DNA of 64,000 bases from Nocardia brasiliensis IFM 10847 (lineage in GTDB: Bacteria; Actinomycetota; Actinomycetes; Mycobacteriales; Mycobacteriaceae), in the NCBI RefSeq assembly GCF_000710915.1, contig NZ_BAUA01000185.1:1-64000 (forward strand). Reading direction: 5' to 3'. How positions within the stretch are numbered: the stretch's first letter is position 1; each line of letters begins with the position of its first letter. The notes beneath the pieces were generated by a model. That model did not search any database. It saw only the letters and a program-made list of their open reading frames with translations, and was not told the DNA's origin. The position numbers were made by a program, and so were the translations under genes. Positions 8,544 through 16,930 of the stretch are shown here, piece after piece.

Positions 8544-10025
8544 ATGCCGTACGTGTCTGCCTCTGGTGTGCTGATCGCCGCGCCCGTGAACCCGGCGCCG
8601 CCCGCTCCGCAGTTGCCGTCGGCGCAGCTGAATCCGAACTACCAGAACACCTTTCACCATGGGATCGCGCTACTGCACGGCTGGCTGCCGCTGACGATCG
8701 AGCTCGTCGCGGTGGCGTTTCTGCTGGTCGCGGTGGCACGGTGGACGCGGCGCTGGTGGCTGGTCCAGGTGCCGGTCTGTCTGCTGCTGGGCGTGGTGGG
8801 CGCGCTGGTCGCGCGGTGGTACGTGACCGATCAAGGGCTGGCGTCCGATCCGGCGCCCGCAATGCTGTGGGCCTGCGTCGGCGGGACGGTCGCGGCGCTG
8901 GGCGTACTCGTGCTCGGCTGGCGCGGCGCGCCGTGGTGGCGGCGTGGCGTTGCGGCGCTTGCGATTCCGCTGGCGCTGCTGAGTACCGGAGTCGTGCTGA
9001 ACCAGTGGGTCGGCTACTACCCGACGGTGCAGTCGGCCTGGGGTGCGCTCACCGCCGGACCGTTACCGCAGCAGACCGATCTCGACACGCTGGACGGGTT
9101 GCGCAATACCGGCGTCACCACCGGCAAGATCGTGCCGGTCCGAATTCCCGACGCGGGCAGCGATTTTCCGCATCGCACCGAATACGTCTATCTGCCGCCC
9201 GCCTGGTTCGCCGGTCCGACGCCGCCGACCTTGCCGGTGGTGATGATGATCGGCGGCGAGTTCAACACCCCTGCCGACTGGATTCGCAGCGGGCAGATCA
9301 TGCCCGCCGTCGACGCGTTCACCACGGCCGACGGCGGTCGCGCGCCGATTCTCGTATTCGTCGACGCCAGCGGGAGTTTCAACAACGACACCGAATGCGT
9401 GAACGGTCCGCGCGGCGACGCCGCCGACCATCTGACCCGAGATGTGCCGAGCTACCTGGAATCCCGGTTCGCCGCGGCGACCGATCCGGCGCAGTGGGCG
9501 GTGGTCGGCTGGTCGATGGGGGGCACCTGCGCGGTCGACCTGGCGGTGATGCATCCGGAATTGGTGCACACTTTCGTCGATATCGCAGGCGATCTCGGGC
9601 CTGCCTCGGGCACCGAAGACCAGACCGTCGCGCGATTGTTCGGCGGCGACGCCGCGCAGTGGGCGGCCTTCGACCCGCTCACGGTGATGGCCGCGCACGG
9701 CCGATACACGGGCACCGCAGGGCTTTTCGACGACCTGACACCGCCCAGCCGAAATTCGCCGCGCGGCGACCACGGTGCGGCAGGCGCAGCTGCGCGTCCC
9801 CCGGCCGAGGACGACACCGCCGGGATCGGCGGCCACGACGGCATCCAGGACACCGGCGAGGTGGGTGCGGCCGAAAAACTGTGCGCGCAAGGACGAGAAG
9901 TCGGGATCGATTGCACCATCCACACCACTCAGGGCGGGCACACCTGGCAATTCGCCGCTGCCGCGTTCACCTCGTCGTTCCCCTGGCTAGTCGCCCGCCT
10001 CGGACTGCCCGTCCCGACCTCCTGA
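8544..10025 (+). CDS. Membrane-anchored alpha/beta-hydrolase esterase (esterase D/mycolyltransferase-like)
   Basis: The ~493-aa product has about four membrane segments in its first ~145 residues, followed by an extracytoplasmic-type alpha/beta-hydrolase domain (about 205-490). The nucleophile elbow is GWSMGG (Ser about residue 323) and a C-terminal GGHTW supplies the probable catalytic His. MMIGGEFN is the strand-loop near the oxyanion hole. This layout is common in mycolic-acid bacteria, where such proteins are related to esterase D and antigen-85-like folds; the substrate is unknown. A low-complexity stretch (about 395-440) precedes the final helices. The start is uncertain: GAGGAA is 12 nt before this ATG, and GTGs at 8520 and 8535 are in frame. 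Confidence 0.75.
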   Translation: MPYVSASGVLIAAPVNPAPPAPQLPSAQLNPNYQNTFHHGIALLHGWLPLTIELVAVAFLLVAVARWTRRWWLVQVPVCLLLGVVGALVARWYVTDQGLASDPAPAMLWACVGGTVAALGVLVLGWRGAPWWRRGVAALAIPLALLSTGVVLNQWVGYYPTVQSAWGALTAGPLPQQTDLDTLDGLRNTGVTTGKIVPVRIPDAGSDFPHRTEYVYLPPAWFAGPTPPTLPVVMMIGGEFNTPADWIRSGQIMPAVDAFTTADGGRAPILVFVDASGSFNNDTECVNGPRGDAADHLTRDVPSYLESRFAAATDPAQWAVVGWSMGGTCAVDLAVMHPELVHTFVDIAGDLGPASGTEDQTVARLFGGDAAQWAAFDPLTVMAAHGRYTGTAGLFDDLTPPSRNSPRGDHGAAGAAARPPAEDDTAGIGGHDGIQDTGEVGAAEKLCAQGREVGIDCTIHTTQGGHTWQFAAAAFTSSFPWLVARLGLPVPTS

Positions 10026-10085
10026 AACGCACCAGAACTGGCGCGTGCGCACAAGGCCGGCGCGGACACGCTGCACGCGGGATGT

Positions 10086-11048
10086 TCAGCGCACTGCCCC
10101 GGCCCGGAACGTCCGCCGATAAGCGTTGGGCGAGACCCCGATCGCGTCGTTCAAGTGCTGGCGCAATGACGTGCCGGTCGCGAAACCGACCTCACCCGCG
10201 ATCCGGTCGATGGTCAGGTCGGTCGATTCCAGGAGGTGCCGCGCACGGAAGAGGCGTTGCTGGATGAGCCAGCGTCCCGGGCTCATCCCCACTTCGTCGC
10301 TGAAGCGACGGGCGAAGGTGCGCTTGCTCATGCGCGCACGGTCGGCGAGTTCGTCGATGGTCAGCGGAAGGTGCAGGTTCGCCAGCGCCCATTCCCGGGC
10401 GGCTGCCGTTCCCGCCGAGGTCGACGGCGGCACCGGCTGTTCGATGTACTGCGCCTGACCACCCTCGCGGAACGGCGGCACCACGCACCGGCGCGCCACC
10501 GCGTTGGCGACCGCGCTGCCGTGATCGCGCCGCACCACGTGCAGGCACACATCGAGCCCCGCTGCCGCCCCTGCGGAGGTGAGCACGTCATCGTCGTCGA
10601 CATAGAGCACATCGGGATCGAGCAGGACCTTCGGGAAAGTGCGCCGGAACCGCTCGGTCTCGCGCCAATGCGTGGTCGCGGGTCGCCCGTCGAGCAGTCC
10701 GGCGGCCGCGAGGACGAAGGAGCCGGTGCAGATCGCCACGATCCTGACACCGGGCCGGATCCTGGCGAACGCGGCACGCACCGGCGGTGGCAGTGCGCCA
10801 CCGAGGGTCATCCGGATATCGCAGGCGGGAACCACCACCGTGTCCGCGGTCGCGAGCAGGCCGCTGTCGTGCTCGACGGCGATCGCGTAGTCCGCGCTGG
10901 TGCGCACCGGTCGCCCGTCGATCGAGCAGGTGCGGATCTCGTAGCGCCCGCTCGCACTGCCGAAAACCCGGTTGGGGATGCCGAGCTCGAACGGATAGAC
11001 CCCGTCCAAAGCAAGCACGACCACCCGATGGACTGCGGCAGACTGCAT
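10086..11048 (-). CDS. GlxA-family transcriptional regulator (DJ-1/PfpI domain plus AraC HTH)
   Basis: The 320-aa product joins an N-terminal DJ-1/PfpI-like domain (about residues 7-180) to a C-terminal AraC/XylS double helix-turn-helix (about 215-315). The first domain has the cysteine-elbow region AICTGSFVLAAAGLLDG. The HTH shows DELADRARMSKRTFARRF and IAGEVGFATGTSLRQH. GlxA-type regulators usually activate catabolic or stress genes; the target is not evident. The divergent neighbour is a small DUF-type protein, so the 200-bp gap (11049-11249) probably carries both promoters. An in-frame ATG 30 bases upstream is an alternative start. Confidence 0.85.
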   Translation of the reverse strand: MQSAAVHRVVVLALDGVYPFELGIPNRVFGSASGRYEIRTCSIDGRPVRTSADYAIAVEHDSGLLATADTVVVPACDIRMTLGGALPPPVRAAFARIRPGVRIVAICTGSFVLAAAGLLDGRPATTHWRETERFRRTFPKVLLDPDVLYVDDDDVLTSAGAAAGLDVCLHVVRRDHGSAVANAVARRCVVPPFREGGQAQYIEQPVPPSTSAGTAAAREWALANLHLPLTIDELADRARMSKRTFARRFSDEVGMSPGRWLIQQRLFRARHLLESTDLTIDRIAGEVGFATGTSLRQHLNDAIGVSPNAYRRTFRAGAVR

Positions 11049-11249
11049 GGCACGATCATATTGGGAAACGGTGATCATGCCGTTCGCCGCGGCTCTCGGC
11101 CGTTCGGCAGGCGCTGGCCGACCCATAGACCCCCAGCGCTCGGAACACCCCGACACTTACGGCCGCAGCGGTCTGAAACCGAATATTTTTCCGCGCGGCG
11201 CTTGCCTGAATCCGCCAAATCGGGGCCTGCACGCTTCTACCATCCGATG

Positions 11250-11456
11250 ATGAGCACTGTTGTGAAGGCTGTCCTCGAGGGCGGGCCGAAAGACATGCCC
11301 GCGCGCATCGTTCCCATCACCCCGCCGGGGATCGAGTTGAAGGTCAAGCATCAAGGCGCGTACGAACACTTCAAGGTCACCGCGCGGGAGCAGGACACCC
11401 CCGAGGGGCGGTTGCGCGTCTACGAATGGTGCGATCGCACCCCGATCCCGGAGTGA
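11250..11456 (+). CDS. Small conserved actinobacterial protein (DUF5988-like)
   Basis: The 68-aa product (one more residue if the adjacent ATG at 11247 is used) has the pattern VLEGGPKD near its start and KHQGAYEHFKVT in the middle. I associate this pattern with the small uncharacterised DUF5988 family, from memory. No membrane segment or signal peptide. Function unknown. It ends 85 bp before the ArsR operator. Confidence 0.55.
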   Translation: MSTVVKAVLEGGPKDMPARIVPITPPGIELKVKHQGAYEHFKVTAREQDTPEGRLRVYEWCDRTPIPE

Positions 11457-11541
11457 TGCGGGCGTAATCGACCAGCGTGGCCGGTCGTCGTCGAGCGACC
11501 GGCCCGCCTTCCCGGAACTCCGCCGGTCTGCACCCTGGACA

Positions 11542-11567
11542 AAAGCGTAACCAAGTGGTTACGCTTT
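11542..11567. promoter_or_regulatory. ArsR-type operator
   Basis: AAAGCGTAACC-AAGT-GGTTACGCTTT is a perfect inverted repeat with 11-bp arms, ending 21 bp before the ArsR start. It is probably the autoregulatory site of the ArsR/SRPBCC operon. Confidence 0.7.
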
Positions 11568-11588
11568 CGCCGTGGAAGAAGCAGTCCC

Positions 11589-11945
11589 GTGGACGAAATA
11601 GCAGGCGCGATTGCCGATCCGGTGCGCAGGCAGATCCTCGAGATGCTGCGGGACACCCGGCTCACCGCCGGGGATATCGCCCAGCAGTTCGAGATCAGCA
11701 GACCCGCGGTGAGCAGGCACCTGCGCGTCCTGCGCGAAAGTGGCCTGGTGCATGCCGAACTCGTCGGCAGGCAGCGGTTCTACCTGCTCGACCCGGCCCC
11801 GCTCGGCGACCTCGCCGCGTGGATCGCTCGCTTCGACACCACTTCCGCGTGGGAGCGCAGGCTCGACGCACTCGACACCGAGGTCTACCGCACGCGCCGC
11901 GAGCACCGGGCCCGGCAGACCGAACCGAAGGAGAACACCGCATGA
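11589..11945 (+). CDS. ArsR-family winged-helix repressor
   Basis: The 118-aa product is a short ArsR/SmtB-fold regulator. IADPVRRQILEML opens the winged helix, the recognition helix is FEISRPAVSRHLRVLRESG (about residues 36-54), and the wing is VGRQRFYLL. No metal-binding CxC pattern is present. This type is commonly coupled to an SRPBCC/AHSA1 gene, as here. The GTG at 11589 is used because the preceding frame is closed by a stop, with GGAAG upstream. The long palindrome just upstream is its likely operator. Confidence 0.88.
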   Translation: MDEIAGAIADPVRRQILEMLRDTRLTAGDIAQQFEISRPAVSRHLRVLRESGLVHAELVGRQRFYLLDPAPLGDLAAWIARFDTTSAWERRLDALDTEVYRTRREHRARQTEPKENTA

Positions 11946-12430
11946 CCCGCACCCCCACCGGCCGCGTCGATCGCACCGGCGGCCGCCGCGATCTCATCCT
12001 CACCCGGACCTATCGCGCGCCCATCGCCGACGTCTGGGCCAGCGTCACCGAATCCGACCGCACCGCACGCTGGTTCGGCCCGTGGGAGGGCACGCCGGGC
12101 GCGGGCAGCCGGATCAAGGTGCAGATGCTGTTCGAAGAGGGCGCCGGCTGGTGCGACGCGCAGATCGACGCGTGCGAACCGCCGCGCCGCCTCGCCCTCA
12201 CCACCGAGGACGATTTCGGCACCTGGCAGCTGGAGGTCGTGCTCACCGAGACCGACGGCGTCACCGAACTGGTCTTCACCCACCATCTCGAGCCCGAAGC
12301 GCCGATCGGCCAGGTCGGCCCCGGCTGGGAGTACTACCTGGACGCACTCGGGGCGGCCCGCGAAAACACGGACCGCCCCGATTTCGAGGAGTACTACCCC
12401 GCGATGCAGCAGTATTACGACGAGCTCTAG
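11942..12430 (+). CDS. SRPBCC/AHSA1-family ligand-binding protein
   Basis: The 162-aa product has the AHSA1-type helix-grip fold: LTRTYRAPIADVWASVTESD, then WFGPWEG, the central strand RRLALTTEDDFGTWQLEVVL and the long C-terminal helix GWEYYLDALGAA. These proteins bind hydrophobic ligands or aid protein stability; the ligand here is unknown. The start overlaps the ArsR stop (ATGA), so the two genes are coupled. The stop codon abuts a duplicated fragment of yebC. Confidence 0.85.
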   Translation: MTRTPTGRVDRTGGRRDLILTRTYRAPIADVWASVTESDRTARWFGPWEGTPGAGSRIKVQMLFEEGAGWCDAQIDACEPPRRLALTTEDDFGTWQLEVVLTETDGVTELVFTHHLEPEAPIGQVGPGWEYYLDALGAARENTDRPDFEEYYPAMQQYYDEL

Positions 12431-12436
12431 TCGACG

Positions 12437-12560
12437 AGCTCGGCCAGCACCTCGTCCGAGATATCGACCATATGATGCTGTGACGTTCTGTACGTCATTC
12501 GTCGAGTTCGGCCAGCACCTCGTCCGAGATATCGACGTTCGTGTACACGTTCTGTACGTC
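12437..12560. repeat. Tandem duplication of the 3' end of yebC
   Basis: A 29-bp block (12440-12468) recurs exactly at 12508-12536. A second 14-bp block (12483-12496) recurs at 12547-12560. The offsets are 68 and 64 bp, so this is a tandem duplication with a small indel. The outer copy, read on the minus strand, still encodes VDISDEVLAELVD before a TAG, an almost exact copy of the YebC C-terminus. Confidence 0.85.
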
Positions 12561-13247
12561 GTCGCTGTCCTCGAGCGCGTCGACCAGCTTGAACACCTTG
12601 CGCGCGCCGTCGGCGTCGACCGCGACCGACACCGACGGCTGGAAGCCGGATTCGGCGGAGTCGTAATCGATTTCGGCGGCCTGCAAGGCTTTGCGCACCG
12701 GGATCAGGTCGCCCGGCTCGCTGATGATCTCGAACGATTCACCGAGGTCGTTGACCTCCTCGGCGCCCGCGTCGAGCACGGCCATCAGCACGTCGTCCTC
12801 GGACAGGCCGTTCTTCTCGAGCGTCACCACGCCCTTGCGGTGGAACAGGTAGGACACCGAGCCCGGATCGGCCATGTTGCCGCCGTTGCGGGTCATCGCG
12901 ACACGAACCTCGCCCGCGGCGCGGTTGCGGTTGTCGGTCAGGCACTCGATCAGCACGGCGACACCGTTGGGGCCGTAGCCCTCGTACATGATGGTCTGCC
13001 AGTCGGCGCCGCCGGCTTCCTCACCACCACCGCGCTTGCGGGCGCGTTCGATGTTGTCGTTGGGCACCGACGACTTCTTTGCCTTCTGGATGGCGTCGTA
13101 GAGTGTCGGGTTGCCTGCGGGGTCACTACCACCCGTGCGGGCCGCCACCTCGATGTTCTTGATCAACTTGGCGAAGAGCTTGCCGCGCTTCGCGTCGATC
13201 CCCGCCTTCTTGTGCTTGGTGGTGGCCCATTTGGAGTGGCCGCTCAT
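12495..13247 (-). CDS. yebC: YebC/PmpR-family (TACO1-like) protein
   Basis: The 250-aa product is a full-length member of the YebC family, annotated as transcriptional regulators and more recently linked to translation of difficult (proline-rich) sequences. It begins MSGHSKWATTKHKKAGIDAK and carries the family signature GYGPNGVAVLIECLTDNRNR in the middle. The C-terminus ends VDISDEVLAELDE. It sits next to pdxT as in mycobacteria. Its last codons are duplicated just downstream. Confidence 0.95.
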   Translation of the reverse strand: MSGHSKWATTKHKKAGIDAKRGKLFAKLIKNIEVAARTGGSDPAGNPTLYDAIQKAKKSSVPNDNIERARKRGGGEEAGGADWQTIMYEGYGPNGVAVLIECLTDNRNRAAGEVRVAMTRNGGNMADPGSVSYLFHRKGVVTLEKNGLSEDDVLMAVLDAGAEEVNDLGESFEIISEPGDLIPVRKALQAAEIDYDSAESGFQPSVSVAVDADGARKVFKLVDALEDSDDVQNVYTNVDISDEVLAELDE

Positions 13248-13388
13248 TCCCTACTTCCTTCAGGTCGATGGCACGTTTTGTGGTTGTACCGTACCGGCCG
13301 AGCCGGAAGGACAACTTCTCCAGCTTAGTGGACGCCACCGGACCGAGTCCGACCGCAGCCCTGCGGCGGAATTCGGCGAGCGTGCGGA

Positions 13389-14060
13389 CTACGCGGCTCG
13401 CACCAGGTCGACGAACAGGCGGTGCACCCGCAGATCGCCGGTGACCTCGGGATGGAACGACGTCGCCAGCACGTTGCCTTGCCGCACAGCCACGATGCGC
13501 CCGGCGAACGGTCCGTCGGGCACGGTCGCGAGCACCTCGACGCCGTCGCCCGCGCGTTCCACCCACGGCGCGCGGATGAACACCGCCCGCACCGGGCCGT
13601 CGTCCAGGCCGGTGAACTCCAGGTCGACCTCGAAGGAGTCGACCTGTCGCCCGAACGCGTTGCGGCGCACCGTCATATCGATACCCGACAGATGCTTCGC
13701 GTCGGGCCTGGTGTCGAGCACCTCGTCGGCGAGCAGGATCATGCCCGCGCAGGAACCGAAGGCGGGCATGCCGTCACGCAGTCGCGCCCGCACCGGTTCC
13801 AGCAGTTCGAAGGCTTCCAGCAGCTTGCTGATCGCGGTCGATTCGCCGCCCGGCAGCACCAGCGCGTCCACCGCGGCCAACTCCGACGCGCGGCGCACCA
13901 GAACCGGCTCCGCGCCGCAGTGTTCGAGCGCCGCAATGTGCTCGCGGACATCGCCCTGCAGAGCCAGCACGCCCACGGTCGGACGCGACGGCACGGGGTC
14001 CGCGACGGTAGGTGCGGCGACCGGGGAAGCGTTCACCCGGAAAAGTTTACGGTCCGCCAC
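13389..14060 (-). CDS. pdxT: PdxT, glutaminase subunit of PLP synthase
   Basis: PdxT hydrolyses glutamine and passes ammonia to PdxS for pyridoxal 5'-phosphate synthesis. The product has the class-I-like triad: GGEST near the oxyanion region, the nucleophile in GSCAGMILLA, and HPE near the C-terminus (SFHPEVTGD). The N-terminus is extended by ~28 residues beyond the usual TVGVLALQGDV start; the GTG at 14036 is a plausible shorter start. It lies 141 bp upstream of yebC on the same strand. Confidence 0.94.
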   Translation of the reverse strand: MADRKLFRVNASPVAAPTVADPVPSRPTVGVLALQGDVREHIAALEHCGAEPVLVRRASELAAVDALVLPGGESTAISKLLEAFELLEPVRARLRDGMPAFGSCAGMILLADEVLDTRPDAKHLSGIDMTVRRNAFGRQVDSFEVDLEFTGLDDGPVRAVFIRAPWVERAGDGVEVLATVPDGPFAGRIVAVRQGNVLATSFHPEVTGDLRVHRLFVDLVRAA

Positions 14061-14127
14061 GGTGTGGGCCTGCTCACGGTGTCCGTCAGGGTTCCGTCAA
14101 CGCCGGGGGCAGGCGGCCGTGGGCGGG

Positions 14128-15948
14128 ATGACACTCGACCGTGTGATTGCTGTGTTGCCGCGCAAAGTACCCGCACCGCGCGCAGATGCGAGTCCTGCCC
14201 CGGCCCGCCGAGGACTCACCGTGCCGACCGGCCTGGCCGGACTATCGCTGGACGCGATGGCGTCGGTGTCGTACGGACCGGAGGCGATCGTGCTGGTCCT
14301 GGCCGCCGCGGGCGGCGCGGGGCTCGGCCTGACCCTGCCGGTGACGCTGGCGATCGCGGCGCTGCTCGCGGTCCTCGTCGCGTCCTATCGGCAGGTCATC
14401 GCGGCGTTTCCGAACGGTGGCGGGGCCTACGCGGTGGCGAAAGCGCACCTCGGGCATCGCACCAGCCTCACCGCCGCGGCCTCCTTGATCATCGACTACG
14501 TCTTGAACGTCGCCGTCTCGATCGCCGCCGGTGTCGCGGCGCTGACCTCGGCCTTTCCAGCACTCCTGCCGTACACGCTGTGGATCTGCCTGGTCGTGCT
14601 GGCCGGGATCACCGCGCTGAACCTGCTCGGGATCACCGAGAGCGCGCGGGCTTTCATGGTGCCGACCGTGATCTTCGTGGCAGGCATCCTGACCGTGATC
14701 GTCGCCGGGTTGCTGCGCACCGAACCCGCGAGCGTCAGCCAGGGCGCCGCGACCGTGCTCGACGCGCACACCGTCGGAGTTCTGTTGCTGCTCAAGGCGT
14801 TCTCCAGCGGGTGCGCCGCACTGACCGGCGTCGAGGCGATCGCGAACGCGGTACCCAGCTTCGAAGCGCCGAAAGTGGTTCGCGCGCAACGAGCCGAGGT
14901 CGCGCTCGGCGCTCTGCTCGGCGTCATGCTGATCGGGCTCGCGGTGCTGATCGAGAAATTCGAGGTGCGTCCGATCGACGGGACCACGGTGCTGTCCCAG
15001 CTCACCGAGGCCGCGCTCGGGCACGGAATCGGTTACTACGTGGTGCAATTCGCGACCGTGGTGCTGCTGGCGCTGGCCGCGAACACCTCCTACGGCGGGC
15101 TGCCCACCCTCACCAAGATCCTCGCCGACGACAACTGCCTGCCGCACCGGTTCGCGGTCCGCTCGCCGCGACAGGTGTACCGGTACGGCGTGCTCACCCT
15201 CGCCGTCGCCGCCGGCGTGCTGCTGGCCGGCGCCAACGGCAATATGAACGCGCTGGTTCCGCTGTTCGCGATCGGGGTGTTCGTCGGCTTCACCATCGCG
15301 CAGGTCGGCATGGTGCGGCACTGGTGGATCGCCAGGACGGCGAACTGGCGGGCCCGGCTGGCGCTCAACGGGTTCGGCGCGGCGCTCACCTTCGTCGCCG
15401 CGATCGTCACCACCGCGATGAAATTCACCGCGGGGGCCTGGCTGATCGTGTTGATCCTGCCCGCACTGGTGGTCGGCATGGAACGAATTCGCGGCGCCTA
15501 CCGCAAGATCGGCGAATTCCGGCGCTCCGACGAGGTGCCGCCGCCACCGCGCGCCCGCGAAGCCGTCATCGTGGTGCCGGTCTCGGAAGTGTCCGACCTC
15601 AGTTGCGAGGCGCTGTCCGCGGCCATGTCGATCGGCAAAGACGTTGTCGCGGTGCATGTCTGCCTGCCCGGCGAGTCCGCGAAAGCCTTCACCAAAGCGT
15701 GGGAGGCGTGGCATCCGGAGGTCCGGCTCGTGCTGCTCGAAGACAGCGACGCCACCGTCGGCGGGCCGGTCGCGCGCTACGTGCGGGAGAACTTCGCGGG
15801 CCGACGCAAGGTCGTCGTCATCGCCGAGGTCGACCCGCCCGTCGGCTGGAACCGGGTCCTGCCCAGTCACCGCAGCGATGAACTCGAACGCGTGCTCCGC
15901 CGTATGTCCGACACAGTGGTCTGCCACCTGCGCGTCCAGGTGGGCTGA
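14128..15948 (+). CDS. KimA/YdaO-like APC-superfamily permease
   Basis: The 606-aa product has ~12 membrane segments (about residues 40-460) and a C-terminal cytoplasmic domain (about 480-606) of universal-stress-like fold (AVIVVPVSEVSDLSCEAL). The N-terminal GLSLDAMASVSYGPEAI parallels the SSDALSSVAY-type motif of KimA, a high-affinity K+/H+ symporter whose C-terminal domain binds c-di-AMP. Potassium import is therefore the best guess; amino-acid transport is the alternative. ATG start with GGGCGGG upstream. It is on the opposite strand to its neighbours, inserted between pdxT and tesB. Confidence 0.75.
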   Translation: MTLDRVIAVLPRKVPAPRADASPAPARRGLTVPTGLAGLSLDAMASVSYGPEAIVLVLAAAGGAGLGLTLPVTLAIAALLAVLVASYRQVIAAFPNGGGAYAVAKAHLGHRTSLTAAASLIIDYVLNVAVSIAAGVAALTSAFPALLPYTLWICLVVLAGITALNLLGITESARAFMVPTVIFVAGILTVIVAGLLRTEPASVSQGAATVLDAHTVGVLLLLKAFSSGCAALTGVEAIANAVPSFEAPKVVRAQRAEVALGALLGVMLIGLAVLIEKFEVRPIDGTTVLSQLTEAALGHGIGYYVVQFATVVLLALAANTSYGGLPTLTKILADDNCLPHRFAVRSPRQVYRYGVLTLAVAAGVLLAGANGNMNALVPLFAIGVFVGFTIAQVGMVRHWWIARTANWRARLALNGFGAALTFVAAIVTTAMKFTAGAWLIVLILPALVVGMERIRGAYRKIGEFRRSDEVPPPPRAREAVIVVPVSEVSDLSCEALSAAMSIGKDVVAVHVCLPGESAKAFTKAWEAWHPEVRLVLLEDSDATVGGPVARYVRENFAGRRKVVVIAEVDPPVGWNRVLPSHRSDELERVLRRMSDTVVCHLRVQVG

Positions 15949-15970
15949 GAACCTGAGTGAATTCAGGCGG

Positions 15971-16008
15971 CCGCGGTGGTGTGGGTCGGCCACACCCACA
16001 CCCCGCGG
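15971..16008. terminator. Hairpin between the permease and tesB
   Basis: GGTGTGGGT and ACCCACACC pair around a 7-nt loop (15978-16002). Flanking CCGCGG blocks extend the stem after a one-base bulge. It lies between convergent gene ends and probably terminates both. Confidence 0.55.
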
Positions 16009-16027
16009 TCGACAAACGTCCGCAGGA

Positions 16028-16846
16028 CTAATCACGCAGGGTGCGGATGAGGCCTTCTTGGACGACGGCGGCGACCATTTCGCCGCGGAGGTTGAAGATC
16101 TTGCCGCCGGTGAGGGCGCGGCCGAAGCCCGCGGACGGGGAGGACTGGTCGTAGAGCAACCATTCGTCGGCGCGGAAAGGGCGCAGGAACCACATCGCGT
16201 GATCGAGTGACGCGTTCTGTGTCTGCTCGTCCGGGTGGGTGACCTTCGAGGAGCCCAGCAACGTCATATCGCTCATGTACGCCAGCGTGCAGACGTGGAA
16301 CAGCGGATCGTCGGGCAGCGGATGCCGGTACCGGAACCACACCTGCTGCTGCGACACCGCACCGTCGCGGCGCGCCACCTGCTCCTGCGGAACGGTCCGG
16401 ATGTCCCAGTGCTCCCACTCCCGCATCGCCCACAGGCGTTCCGGGCTCATCGTGATGCTCGCGTCGGGCAGATCGTCCGGCGCCTGCACCGACGGCATCT
16501 CGTCCTGATGCTCCGGACCTTCGTCGCCGATGTGGAACGAGGCCGACATGGTGAAGATCGCGGCACCGTCCTGCACACCCGTCACCCGCCGAGTGCAGAA
16601 CGAGCGACCGTCCCTGATCCGCTCCACCAGATACACCGTCGGCTGATCCGGGTTGCCCGGACGCAGAAAGTACCCGTGCAGCGAATGCACCTGGAACCGT
16701 TCCTCCACCGTGCGCACCGCCGACACCAGCGCCTGGCCGGCAACCTGGCCGCCGAAGGTGCGCGGGAGCTGAGTCTTCGTGGACGCGCCACGGAAGATGT
16801 CGCGCTCGAGCCGCTCGATCTCCAGCGCCTCTTCGATTGTCGCCAT
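16028..16846 (-). CDS. tesB: Acyl-CoA thioesterase II
   Basis: The 272-aa double-hotdog enzyme hydrolyses medium- to long-chain acyl-CoA. Conserved stretches are FGGQVAGQALVSAVRTV (residues ~31-47), VHSLHGYFLRPGNP and the C-terminal catalytic region NASLDHAMWFLRPFRADEW with the Asp of LDHAMWF. Full length. It lies between pdxS and pdxT as in Mycobacterium, where this order is Rv2606c-Rv2605c-Rv2604c. Confidence 0.94.
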   Translation of the reverse strand: MATIEEALEIERLERDIFRGASTKTQLPRTFGGQVAGQALVSAVRTVEERFQVHSLHGYFLRPGNPDQPTVYLVERIRDGRSFCTRRVTGVQDGAAIFTMSASFHIGDEGPEHQDEMPSVQAPDDLPDASITMSPERLWAMREWEHWDIRTVPQEQVARRDGAVSQQQVWFRYRHPLPDDPLFHVCTLAYMSDMTLLGSSKVTHPDEQTQNASLDHAMWFLRPFRADEWLLYDQSSPSAGFGRALTGGKIFNLRGEMVAAVVQEGLIRTLRD

Positions 16847-16930
16847 GGGCTGAGATTAACTCCCCCCGCCGCCCAGCCCACCTCCGGCTACTGGCTCCTC
16901 GATCGGCGGGCGACTCCCGAACTCGCGTCG

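Noticed and set aside
9710..9900. Possible frameshift in the esterase C-terminal part
   Set aside because: The low-complexity stretch is odd, but the frame stays open and the catalytic-His region follows in the same frame. An insertion is simpler.
13111..14127. In-frame N-terminal extension of the permease
   Set aside because: It lies antisense to pdxT and yebC and carries no membrane or domain signal. The ATG at 14128 fits the family start.
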